From Glandiceps talaboti (taxonomy: Eukaryota; Hemichordata; Enteropneusta; Spengelidae), in NCBI RefSeq assembly GCF_964340395.1, contig NC_135564.1, forward strand, positions 16,317,957 to 16,381,956: a stretch of DNA of 64,000 nt, given 5' to 3'. This document shows positions 12,001 through 20,276 of the stretch, one piece after another. Numbering within the stretch: the stretch's first letter is position 1; each line of letters opens with the position of its first letter. The notes beneath the pieces are model-generated. The model was not told where the DNA came from. It saw only the letters and a program-made list of their open reading frames with translations, and searched no databases. Position numbers and translations under genes: made by a program.

Positions 12001-12165
12001 CTTGTGAGTACTTGTGACGGAGTCATATGGAAATACAAAATTTACAATATCTCCTACTTGAGATAAAATATCGAACATATGGTCTTTGGTAATATTTTTT
12101 GAAATGTTATCTATCAGGATAGTGTTACGTATGTTTTTCTTAGAAATGTTAATCACAGAAGCCAT
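6067..12165 (-). CDS. Gag-Pol polyprotein of the Gypsy element, with N-terminal RRM
   Basis: 2032 residues from the ATG at 12165, which has a strong context (A at -3, G at +4); an open extension upstream starts only at a TTG and is not used. Order: RRM at about residues 14-88 (RNP2 ILIDNI 16-21, RNP1 KGYGCCEY 55-62); a Ser/Thr-rich linker; a capsid-like helical region about 235-420 resembling PNMA Gag; CCHC knuckle with C522, C525, H530, C535; aspartic protease DTGS 595-598; RT about 955-1130 with YLDD 1072-1075; RNase H about 1227-1349; integrase zinc finger H1497, H1502, C1532, C1535 and D1564, D1623, E1659 (D-D-35-E spacing); then a Ser-rich tail. Gag and Pol share one frame with no stop or shift. 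All catalytic residues I can check are present, so it may be functional. Confidence 0.95.
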   Translation of the reverse strand: MASVINISKKNIRNTILIDNISKNITKDHMFDILSQVGDIVNFVFPYDSVTSTHKGYGCCEYRDVATMRSAIDMLHNREFAGRRLSVTMIPTALYSQFDSETDTASECSTVDEKETYIVKDETTDSPSITKHIDTAIDRGNSYSRGDLAKMAEVLERAGHGVKWQDECESEILERTSHRVQSPDEYGSNVSRQHQPTSLHRSYHSESSPASYSTKHTTTHSSSHHAYDETSNYPSLTLPANFLQPPRIVTFSGDPKSRSRGDATFESWQYEVECLLMDGTYRREILTPAVRKSIRGEASQVIMHMGIDATIEQMVRKLEGIYGVVETGATLLQRFYNSKQNDGETVAGYGCRLEVAINKARERGSISATMVDEALRTVFWRGLKDDRVKNIARHRYETVTTFDALLRVVRNAEQEVAESFHSVGNVSKPRQQSSYARQATTNDRDRQKESDRVRELESTVKNLTERLRNVEMSSNSDIGRGRPRERMQNVFRSQRSENSAERGRNQTYGQRRRQYTSEPIRCYNCGQEGHIARVCRTPVQRIPGQSSSRATNHMVSTDSKPVLLGSNRQLMERIVGRANEEKACVNGVTCTSLVDTGSQVTTISNSFHKKYLSKYAVEPLDNLQVEGANGLAVPYLGYIEVQISFPEDVFGSEETFDVLALVVPDSNYNARVPLTVGTNLIGQCKEYCQRLFGSCFYRDKTQSQIWQTAYRRIGQRDLYCNSKDGKLGEVKTSLKQPIRIEPGMSKIIKGRVKSGPKGDCYIAVVEPAGMTSLSGNVIVSPVAVTLKCKGKKTFVPVHVHNISSKTIVVGPGVVVGEINAVTWVGSPSNYAVISNRQSVLIGEPELEPHRISGMYQASSMSADLKSEIQFDLSKAPLNHTQHEQAQSLLMKMCPVFAKHDSDLGYTSAIEHTIPLIDEKPVKERSRRIPPARYNELRKLLQSMVDTGVIRESYSPWAAPIVLVEKKDGSTRLCIDYRKLNAKTVRDSYALPRIEESLDALNGSKWFSSIDLQSGYWQIGVSERDIPKTAFVTPLGFYECNRMPFGLTNAPSTFQRLMEKCMGDHNLKVCLVYLDDIIIFSSTFEEHLERLEAVLTRLDEYGLKVKLSKCQFFQREVKYLGHVVSENGIQTDPEKLSALKTWPTPKNAKQLKSFLGFAGYYRRFVKGFSQIAAPLHALVGGNPRKRKDKKKYQPVPEYKWTVECQQAFDVLIDKLTSPPILGFADYNIPFELHTDASHSGLGAALYQDQQGVKRVIAYASRSLSKAEKNYPAHKLEFLALKWAVTDKFHDYLYGNVFKVVTDNNPLTYVTTSAKLDATGHRWLAALSTYNFTLEYRSGRKNGDADGLSRRPHEPSDVEGCTQISSDSVKAICQAVDAALPLVETVGASPDVVPKLLEEPLLVSGTRSLPTVTADEWRELQQKDKTIKRIIWYMDNKKRPRPIDRKKEMAEVQLMLKEIDRLCYKNGVVYRQRMDSSGKKQYQLVLPRQYRDMAMKGLHDDVGHLGKERCVDLLRSRFYWPHMANDMDEKIRHCPRCILRKAPTSQSIAPLVNVNTTQPMELVCMDYLTLGESKGGISNILVISDHFTRYTVAIPTRNQTAKLTAKVLWENFIVHYGFPGRLHSDQGRNFESEVISALCKIGGMEKSRTTPYHPQGNGQVERFNRTLLGMLGTMGEEQKKDWKTYVAPLVHAYNCTKHDSTGFSPYFLMFGRHPKLPIDIYLGVEPEESKHRSHHEYACALRERLRYAYALASTEARKHADRNKGRYDRKTHESMLAPGDRVLVRNVKLRGKHKLANLWEALPYQVIRRTNAELPVYIVQREDGRGPERILHRNLLLPCTVLPCPAMVKKGKQVSTPRTRRSLQKEIVKSSDSVSSTSEDDQCNFVVNVVPSRTKTTGIPSGRDPPTNGEMAEIKSDLTELRILGSSNESDQTYQPSYIEQPTSPRNDSADQYPVGIPEASNDIDSEVESLVETEPQLKRSQRIRRPPNRLTYSQQVSKPAWIVKADFLTSLREQFSDQTPTLCNAIIDIVTKG

Positions 12166-12610
12166 TTTGTATGTAAGTAGATAACACAATAATACGACGA
12201 TGAATATTAATACGTCTACTTGATAATTACTAGAGTAATGCGTTATAAATAGATACAATCACCCTATAAGTGACAATCGTAAGAATTAAAATTATTGCCG
12301 AACCTTTGAAACACAGTGACTAGTCTGTATATAAGCATTCACACAAATTACTACTCCAATGTAATTGTTGTCAATTCAAGTCTTTCAATCTTATCAATAT
12401 TAATACCAGTATACAAGTATGTAGTCCTGACAGCATCGATCATAAACTTATCGTTGATGATATATAGAATGAATTCACTTTTTCAATTGCAATAAAGTGC
12501 ACAAAATAATTACAATTTTCGGATTGACTGGTAAACTGTAAAGGTACAATTTTACTATGGAAGTTTAAACTTTCCAAATTGACACTACTAGCAACCTTAA
12601 GTTGACTCGA

Positions 12611-12628
12611 GCCCCACGTTGGGCGCCA
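12611..12628 (-). other. Primer-binding site complementary to tRNA-Lys
   Basis: The plus strand reads gccccacgttgggcgcca, which is the CCA-tailed 3' end of an animal tRNA-Lys (the type used by several retroviruses that prime with tRNA-Lys1,2). It lies four bases inside the 5' LTR border at 12633, the expected place. Confidence 0.88.
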
Positions 12629-12632
12629 AAAA

Positions 12633-14206
12633 TGTAAGCAACACAGTCTTACGGACGGGGCTAAGGTTGCGTATGATCGATGCCGTCGTGGGGACTTGGG
12701 TTCAGGGACAGTAGTTATAAATAGTAAAATTAATAGCACGAGATTATATAGGTATAAATGAACTGATAGTATGCTTTTACTTAACATAAATCACAATATC
12801 TACAAAATAAGCTTTCAGTAGGAAAAGTAAACACTATCGGATCCGTTCTCAAAGATTAATATTTAGTTTACAATAAGTTATTTCTAAATTCCAAAAATTA
12901 ATTAATAGTACGATAAATTGTCTTGAGTTGATTTATACAAATGAAAATAATATTACAATAAGTATCCTAAGTTGATTTGTATAGTGAAATAATATTACAA
13001 TGAGTAGTTTTAAATTGACTATCAAATATCGCCGGAACTGCAAGTAATTAAATGTCACGAAGCTGAAACGGGAGGAACTAAATACATAAAAGTAAAATAA
13101 AGTTCGCGTGTACAAGATGGCTGCCACTATTCTTGAATGAAAGAAACAGAATAAAGTTTGCGTGTACAAGATGGCTGCCACTATAAAGTTTGCGTGTACA
13201 AGATGGCTGCCACTATAAAGTTTGCGTGTACAAGATGGCTGTCACTATTCTTGAACGAAGCTTGATTGTTAGTACACCGCACGTAAAACAATAAGTTTAG
13301 TTCAACAACTCCTACACTTGGCGAGAACACGTCTAGTTCCACAAAACTTAAGAAAGACGACGTACACTCCTACAACAGCAGGTTATATTCGGACGAAATA
13401 ATAGAATTTCTAGTTTAAATAAATGTCACGACACGAAAGAGAATAATTGAGCAATAGTTCACGGACTTCAACACAACACAATAGCACAGTACGCTTTTAA
13501 AGTCACGCCCTTTATACTGTACCGACGGCGACACGTACACACAACACAGAATTTCCTAATAAGGCAGTCTCCTGGACACAGCTCTGCCTCTTCTCAGTTC
13601 TGCAGTATAATTACACTTCTACAGCAACAACGCACGACACTTTCAGTTCTGCAGTATAATTACACTTCGACAGCAACACGTACGACACTTTAATGCTTCA
13701 GAGTAGTCAGAATGCAGGAACTCACGTTTACAGTTTTCTGGACGTTTCCTCTCCGTATGCACGGCGACGACAGACACCACTGCAATAACCATAAACACAG
13801 CCAATATACCACTAATTCTGGAAATAGTTATATTTCCAAGGTTTGTTAGCCCGCACTGTAAGTAACTTCGGGTACACGAGAACACCCTGTACATCTATTG
13901 GCGGAGCTCCGGGACTTCTTGGACCAAACTCCGTTGACCATCCCAATACAAAGGCAACGTGGATAACTAGTTTGACTGCAACAGAGACACTTGTGTACTG
14001 CTCTGAGGACTGTTGTACAGTGACACGAAGACACAAATCAAACATATAACTAAGTATTCATAAGATGTCTAAATCAAACAGGTGGCTATGTAGCAAAGCA
14101 TAGGTGGACATCAATCAAAAGAAATGCATACATAATTAAAACTAGTAGGAAAAACAAAGGTATGAAATAAGGACAAAGTGAGGGCGCCATATATACCTCG
14201 GCTACA
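12633..14206 (-). repeat. 5' LTR of the Gypsy element
   Basis: 1574 bp, nearly identical to the 3' LTR. On the sense strand the U3 runs from 14206 towards a TATAAA box at 13516-13511, so transcription probably starts some 30 bases further. The four YY1-like units follow at about 13257-13100. The flanking tagg at 14207-14210 is the right target duplication. Short frames inside the LTR are repeated in both copies and have no recognisable product. Confidence 0.93.
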
Positions 14207-14978
14207 TAGGGTTTCAAAGATAGTGGCACTGCAGGAAATCATCACCTTGTCACTTGATGTCACGGATTCAAAATACACCCATCCAGGCCGTATTTTATTA
14301 CATTACTCATATAGGTGTTTTGTACACCCATATGATATACTGATATTTCATTTTCAAAGATATGGGAAAGGCATAAACATCCAAATTAGTTTTTTATATG
14401 ACAATACTTTGATACTCTGGCAAAAATAAAAAGAGAGCATGAAAATCCACGCAAATCAAGGGAAAGTAATCACAATTACATGATTTCAACATGTCAATTA
14501 AGGATATGTGATTTGCCGAACGCGTGCTCGTACCCATTCGGAAGACTTCGAATCTTACTGATGATGAACGTGTGACGCTATCATCATATATTCACATTGA
14601 GCGTGGAGGTCAACTTTTGAAAGTGAAGATGAATATGAATATGATGATAGCTTCACACTCGTGTTTTGGCGTCAAATACACGTTCTTATTACCTTCGAAA
14701 TTGATCGCTCAAACATTATATCAGATCTCAAAACTGTTAATTGACGTGTGATAGTATCTGTTTTTTCCAACAACCGCGACTCAGCCGCGTACGATCCATG
14801 TGCAACGGGTAACGGTATTTCCAATGGGTCAGTCAGTACGATCGCACATGTTGACGTCGACCTGCTGTATTACATACGTAGACGTGTTGTTCTCAACTTT
14901 TCATGATATATGCATGTGTACTCAGAACACCAAGAGAATGTATGCTACATTGTACGATGAAGTAAACTGAATCTTTAC

Positions 14979-14987
14979 AACAACAGC

Positions 14988-15022
<35 letters not shown>

Positions 15023-15028
15023 CGACGA

Positions 15029-15067
<39 letters not shown>

Positions 15068-15068
15068 T
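14979..15068. repeat. (CAA)n-(GAC)n microsatellite at the centre of a palindrome
   Basis: A run of CAA/ACA units followed by GAC/ACG units in foldback element A. The same compound microsatellite, inverted, is in element B (16742-16853), and a CAA-only form is in element C (about 19157-19200), always at the centre of the W module. Confidence 0.85.
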
Positions 15069-15914
15069 GATGATGGTAACAAGGCGATAAAAGCTGGTTT
15101 AGGTTGATGTGTAATACAGCAGGTCGACGTCAATATGTGCGCTCGTACAAGAAGTAGTACCTGACTGACCCATTGGAAATACGCGTTCACTTTTCCTCAT
15201 GTTTTTGTTCCTAAAGCTGTTTTGCTCACGCTCACAGTATAGTGTACCATCTTATTTAAATTGTTATTGATGCAACAAACTTTAGTTGTTTTAGATTAAC
15301 TACCTTTACCCTTTGCACATGGATCGTGTCCTACGTACTACATCATGTAGTACATAATACATGCGGTCGATAACTTTAACGTGACGGTGTACACATGTGT
15401 GTACGCGGCTGAAGTCGCGGTTGTTGGAAAAAACAGATACTATCACACGTAAATTAACAGTTTTGAGATCTGATATAATGTTTCAGCGACCAATTTCGAA
15501 GGTAATGAGAAGGTTTATTTGACGCCGGAACACGTCGTAATGGATGTCGAAGGACATGCCTGTCACGAGCACGACGTACTCGTGACAGGCGCTGGTCAGC
15601 AGACTCGGCCAAAAAAAAAAGTTGGGAAGAAAAAAAAAAAAAGTTGAAATTTTTTTTTTTTAGATTTAAAAAATAAAATAAAAAACTTTAACAAAAATAT
15701 ATTTTGACTTTCAATTATATATAATCCTTAAAATAATTCTGGTTTGACGAAAAATAAAACAATATTCTCAAATAAATGCAAACTTATTTCAATTAAAATA
15801 ATGTGAACATGGAATAAAAGTACATAAACTGTTAAAATTAGTTTGTAAGTACGAAAAATATAAAATACTATAGCAAAAATAAAAAAAAACTTTTGGCCTG
15901 AACGGCTTCCCATA

Positions 15915-16743
15915 GTTCAGGCCAAAAATATTTTTTTATTTTAGCTATAGTATTTTATATTTTTCGTACTTACAAACTAATTTTAACCGTTCATGTACTT
16001 TTATTCCATGTTCACATTAATTTAATTGAAATAAGTTTTCATTTATTTGAGAATATTGTTTTATTTTTCGTCAAACCAGAATTATTTTAAGGATTATATA
16101 TAATTGAAAGTCAAAATATATTTTTTGTTAAAGTTTTTTATTTTATTTTTTAAATTCAAAAAAAAATTTCAACTTTTTTTTTTTTTTTCTTCTTCCCAAC
16201 TTTTTTTTGGGCCGAGTCTGTTGACCAGCGCCTGTCACGAGTACGTCGTGCTCGTGACAGGCATGTCCTTCGACATCCATTACGACGTGTTTCGGCGTCA
16301 AATACACCTTCTCATTACCTTCGAAATTGGTCGCTCAAACATTATATCAGATCTCAAAACTGTTAATTTACTTCAGCCGCGTACACACATGTGTACACCG
16401 TCACGTTAAGGTTATGACCGCATGTATGATGTATTACATGATGTAGTACGTAAGACACGATCCATGTGCAAAGGGTAAAGGTAGTTAATCTAAAACAACT
16501 AAAGTTTGTTGCATCAATAACAATTACATTCATTCTTGTGAAACTGACCAGAATTGAAATAAGATGGTACACTATACTGTGAGCGTGAGCAAAACAGCTT
16601 TAGGAACAAAAACGTGAGGAAAAGTGAACGCGTATTTCCAATGGGTCAGTCAGGTACTACTTCTAATACGAGCGCATATGTTGATGTCGACCTGCTGATG
16701 TGTTACATATCAACCTAAACCAGCTTTTATCGCCTTGTTATCA

Positions 16744-16774
<31 letters not shown>

Positions 16775-16811
16775 TGTTGTTGTTTTTGTTGTTGTTATTG
16801 TTGTTGTTATT

Positions 16812-16852
<41 letters not shown>

Positions 16853-18408
16853 AAAGATTCAGTTTACTTCATCGTACATTGTAGTATACATTCTCTCGGT
16901 GTTCTGAATACACATGCATATATCATGAAAAGTTGAGAACAACACGTCTACGTATGTAATACAGCAGGTCGACGTCAACATGTGCGCTCGTACTAGAAGT
17001 ACCTGACTGACCCATTGGAAATACCTTTACCCGTTGCACATGGATCGTACGCGGCTGAAGTCGCGGTTGTTGGAAAAAACAGATACTATCACACGTATTA
17101 AAATTAAGAGTTTTGAGATCTGATATAATGTTTGAGCGATCAATTTCGAAGGTAATAAGAACGTGTATTTGACGCCAAAACACGAATGTGAAGCTATCAT
17201 CATATTCATATTCATCTTCACTTTCAAAAGTAGACCTTCACCCTCAATGTGAATATATAACGATAGCTTCACACGTTCATCATCAGTGAGATTCGAAGTC
17301 TTCCGAATGGGTGCGAACACGCATTCGGCAAATCACATATGCTCTATTTTTATTTTTGTCAGAGTATCAAAGTATTGTTGTCATATAAAAAACTAATTTG
17401 GATGTTTAGTATGCCTTTCCCATATCTTTGAAAATGAAATATCAGTATATCATATGGGTGTACAAATAACCTATATGAGTAATGTAATAAAATACGGCCT
17501 GGATGGGTGTGTTTTGAATCCGTGAGATCAAGTGACAAGGTGATATCTCTTGGCCACTTATAGTGTCATGGATTGTTTTGATTTCGCGCTATCTTTGAAA
17601 CCCTACTTAACACTTAACACTGGTGAAATTTACACAAATTGTCAAAATAGTGTTGTCAAGACCACAATTATCACAATGTATGTAGTTCCCTTGATAGGGG
17701 AGGGGCAACACAATTGATTGTAAAAAATATGGTCCATGACAACAATAGTTCATGGTGCAAATTTGATACTCTGGCAAAAATAAAAAGAGAGCATGCAAAT
17801 GCACGCAAGTCAAATGAAAATTAATTACAATCACATGATTTCAACCTGTCAATGAAGGATATGTGATTTGCCGAACGCATGTTCGTACCCATTTGGGAGA
17901 CTTCGAATCTGATGATGAACGTGTGAAGCTATCATTGAGCGTAGAGGTCAACTTTTGAACGTGAAGATGAATATGAATATGATGGTAGCTTCACATTCGT
18001 CGCCGGAACACGTCGTAATGGATGTCAAAGGTCACGCCTCGTACTCGTGACAGGCGCCGGGTACGAGCACGACGTGCTCTGCACCGGCGCCTGTCAGCAG
18101 ACTCGGCCAAAAAAAAAAGTTGGGAAGAAAAAAAAAAAAGTTGAAATTTTTTTTTTGAATTTAAAAAATAAAATAAAAAACTTTAACAAAAAATATATTT
18201 TGACTTTCAATTATATATAATCCTTAAAATAATTCTGGTTTGACGAAAAATAAAACAATATTCTCAAATAAATGAAAACTTATTTCAATTAAATTAATGT
18301 GAACATGGAATAAAAGTACATGAACGGTTAAAATTAGTTTGTAAGTACGAAAAACATAAAATACTATAGCTAAAATAAAAAAATATTTTTGGCCTGAACG
18401 GCTTCCTA
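15915..18408. mobile_element. Foldback element B
   Basis: About 2.5 kb between inverted ends; the left terminus lacks the first bases (starts at gttcaggccaaaa) and the right ends with ggccctgaac-type sequence ggcctgaacggcttcc. Modules run X, W (about 16270-16700), microsatellite, W' (about 16920-17170), Y (about 17190-17340), Z (17345-17860), Y', X'. This is the reverse of the order in element A. It carries the uninterrupted version of the Gypsy target site (17602-17605). No transposase is seen. Confidence 0.72.
16742..16853. repeat. (CGT)n-(TGT)n microsatellite in element B
   Basis: Inverted counterpart of the compound microsatellite in element A: CGT/GTC units then TTG units with a few interruptions. 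Apparent Arg- and Cys-rich frames across it are artefacts of the repeat. Confidence 0.85.
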
Positions 18409-19153
18409 TGGGAAGCCGTTCAGGCCAAAAGTATTTTTTTATTTTAGCTATAGTATTTTATATTTTTCGTACTTACAAACTAATTTTAACCGTTTATGTA
18501 CTTTTATTCCATGGTTACATTATTTTAATTGAAATAAGTTTTCATTTATTTGAGAATATTGTTTTATTTTTCGTCAAACCAGAATTTTTTAAAGGATTAT
18601 ATATAATTGAGTCAAAATATATTTTTTGTTAAAGTTATTTTATTTTATTTTTTTAATTTTTAAAAAAAACATTTTTTCAACTTTTTTTTTTTTCTCAACT
18701 TTTTTTTTTTTTTTTTTTTTGGCCGAGTCTGCTGACAGGCGCCGGACATGAGCACGTCGTGCTCGTACCCGGCGCCTGTCACGAGTACGTCGTGCTCGTG
18801 ACAGGCGTGTCCTTTGTCCTCCATTACAACGTGTTTCGGCATCAAATACACGTTCTTATTACCTTCGAAATTGATCGCTCAAACATTATATCAGATCTGA
18901 AAACTGTTAATTTACGTGTGATAGTATCTGTTTTTTCCAACAACCGCGACTTCAGCCGCGTACGATCCATGTGCAACGGGTGAAGGTATTTCCAAACGGT
19001 CATTCAGGTACTTCTAGTACGAGCGCACATGTTGACGTCGACCTGCTGTATTACATACGTAGACGTGTTGTTCTCAACTTTTCATGATACATGTGTACTC
19101 TGAACACCAAGAGAATGTATACTACAATGAACGATGAAGTAAACTGTATCTTT

Positions 19154-19185
<32 letters not shown>

Positions 19186-20122
19186 AACAACAATGATAAC
19201 AACGTTACAAGGCGATATAGAAAAGCTGGTTTAGGTTGATATGTAATACAGCAGGTCGTCGTCAACATGTGCGCTCGTACTAGAAGTAGTACCTGACTGA
19301 CCCATTGGAAATACGCGTTCACTTTTCCTCACGTTTTTGTTCCTAAAGCTATTTTGCTCATGCTCACAGTATAGTGTACCATCTTATTTCAATTCTGGTC
19401 AGTTTCACAATAATGAATGTAATTGTTATTGATGCAACAAACTTTAGTTGTTTTAGATTAACTACCTTTACCCGTTGCACATGGATCGTATCCTACGTAC
19501 TACATCATGTAATACATCATACATACGGTCATCATCACATGCGGTGTACATATGTGTGTACGCGGCTGAAGTCGCGGTTGTTGGAAAAAACAGATACTAT
19601 CACACGTAAATTAACAGTTTTCAGATCTGATATAATGTTTGAGCGATCAATTTCGAAGGTAATATGAACGTGTATTTGACGCCGAAACACATCGTAATGG
19701 AGGACGAAGGACACGCCTGTCACAAGCACAACGTACTCGTGACAGGCGCCGGGTACGAGCACGACGTGCTCGTGACTGGCGCCTGTCAGCAGATTCGGCC
19801 AAAAAAAAAAAAAAAAAAAAAAAAAGTTGAGAAAAAAAAAAAAGTTGAAAAAATGTTTTTTTTTTAAAAATTAAAAAAATAAAATAAAATAACTTTAACA
19901 AAAAATATATTTTGACTTTCAATTATATATAATCCTTTAAAAAATTCTGGTTAGACGAAAAATAAAACAATATTCTCAAATATATGAAAACTTATTTCAA
20001 TTAAAATAATGTGAACATGGAATAAAAGTACATAAACGGTTAAAATTAGTTTGTAAGTACGAAAAATATAAAATACTATAGCTAAAATAAAAAAATACTT
20101 TTGGCCTGAACGGCTTCCCATA
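18407..20122. mobile_element. Foldback element C (short form)
   Basis: 1716 bp with inverted ends tatgggaagccgttcaggcc (18407) and its complement (ending 20122). The arms correspond to X (18407 to about 18830 against about 19685-20122) and W (about 18840-19080 against 19205-19680), with a short CAA repeat in the centre. The Y-Z-Y' modules of A and B are absent, so C is either the simpler ancestor or a deletion derivative. It abuts element B with the terminal palindrome tcctatggga. It ends about 155 bp before the Kelch gene start. Confidence 0.75.
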
Positions 20123-20132
20123 GCTTCCCATA

Positions 20133-20276
20133 TATGTGATCATAGATCATGTAGATAGACTGTTGGTATTCATAAGGGATGCGAACAAAACTGAGCATTC
20201 GGGATATTGGCCAGTGAGGGCGAGCAATGTCGACTGTGATTGGTTAAAAGTGACCCAGAGATCACATGCTTCGAAA
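20133..20276 (+). promoter_or_regulatory. Promoter region of the first BTB-Kelch gene
   Basis: A short space between foldback element C and the start codon. It holds an inverted CCAAT box (attgg, 20239-20243), and the segment from about 20235 through the ATG (aaaatggcggg) closely resembles 32645-32705 upstream of DUT. The aaaatggcgg core also fits a YY1 site overlapping the start codon. Transcription start not determined. Confidence 0.5.

Larger units (their letters stand above)
4408..14206 (-). mobile_element. Complete Ty3/Gypsy LTR retrotransposon with RRM-bearing Gag
   Basis: A 9.8-kb element in minus orientation. It has two practically identical LTRs (5' LTR 12633-14206, 3' LTR 4408-5982), a primer-binding site matching the tRNA-Lys 3' end (12611-12628), a leader of about 445 bp, one uninterrupted Gag-Pol frame (12165-6067), a purine-rich tract (5983-5998) and a 4-bp target duplication tagg. 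The order protease, RT, RNase H, integrase is that of Ty3/Gypsy (Metaviridae-type) elements. No envelope frame and no clear chromodomain is present. The intact frame and near-identical LTRs indicate a very recent insertion. It lies inside foldback element A. Confidence 0.95.
3575..15914. mobile_element. Foldback element A (interrupted by the Gypsy element)
   Basis: The ends are inverted copies of tatgggaagccgttcaggcc (left 3575-3594, right ending at 15914). The outer inverted arms run for roughly 400 bp (3575 to about 3985 against 15914 to about 15510). Inside are further inverted modules: Y (about 3990-4220 against 14420-14660) and W (about 14660-14960 against 15080-15480), with a (CAA)n/(GAC)n microsatellite at the centre of W. 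Without the 9.8-kb Gypsy insertion the element is about 2.5 kb. I find no transposase reading frame, so it is non-autonomous. A partial extra terminus (3558-3574) precedes it. Confidence 0.75.

Noticed and set aside
12166-12258. Upstream extension of the Gypsy Gag-Pol frame
   Set aside because: It starts at TTG, has no ATG, and the ATG at 12165 has a strong context and directly precedes the RRM.
14975-15190. Poly-Ser/Leu and poly-Arg/Cys frames at 14975-15190 and 16700-16936
   Set aside because: Translations of the CAA/GAC microsatellites in foldback elements.
3575-20122. Transposase in the foldback elements
   Set aside because: All frames outside the Gypsy element are short, repeat-derived or cross homopolymers; none shows a DDE/DDD or other transposase pattern.
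20136-20276. N-terminal extension of the first Kelch protein
   Set aside because: It would begin at GTG; the first ATG is at 20277 with good context, and the upstream bases look like promoter sequence.
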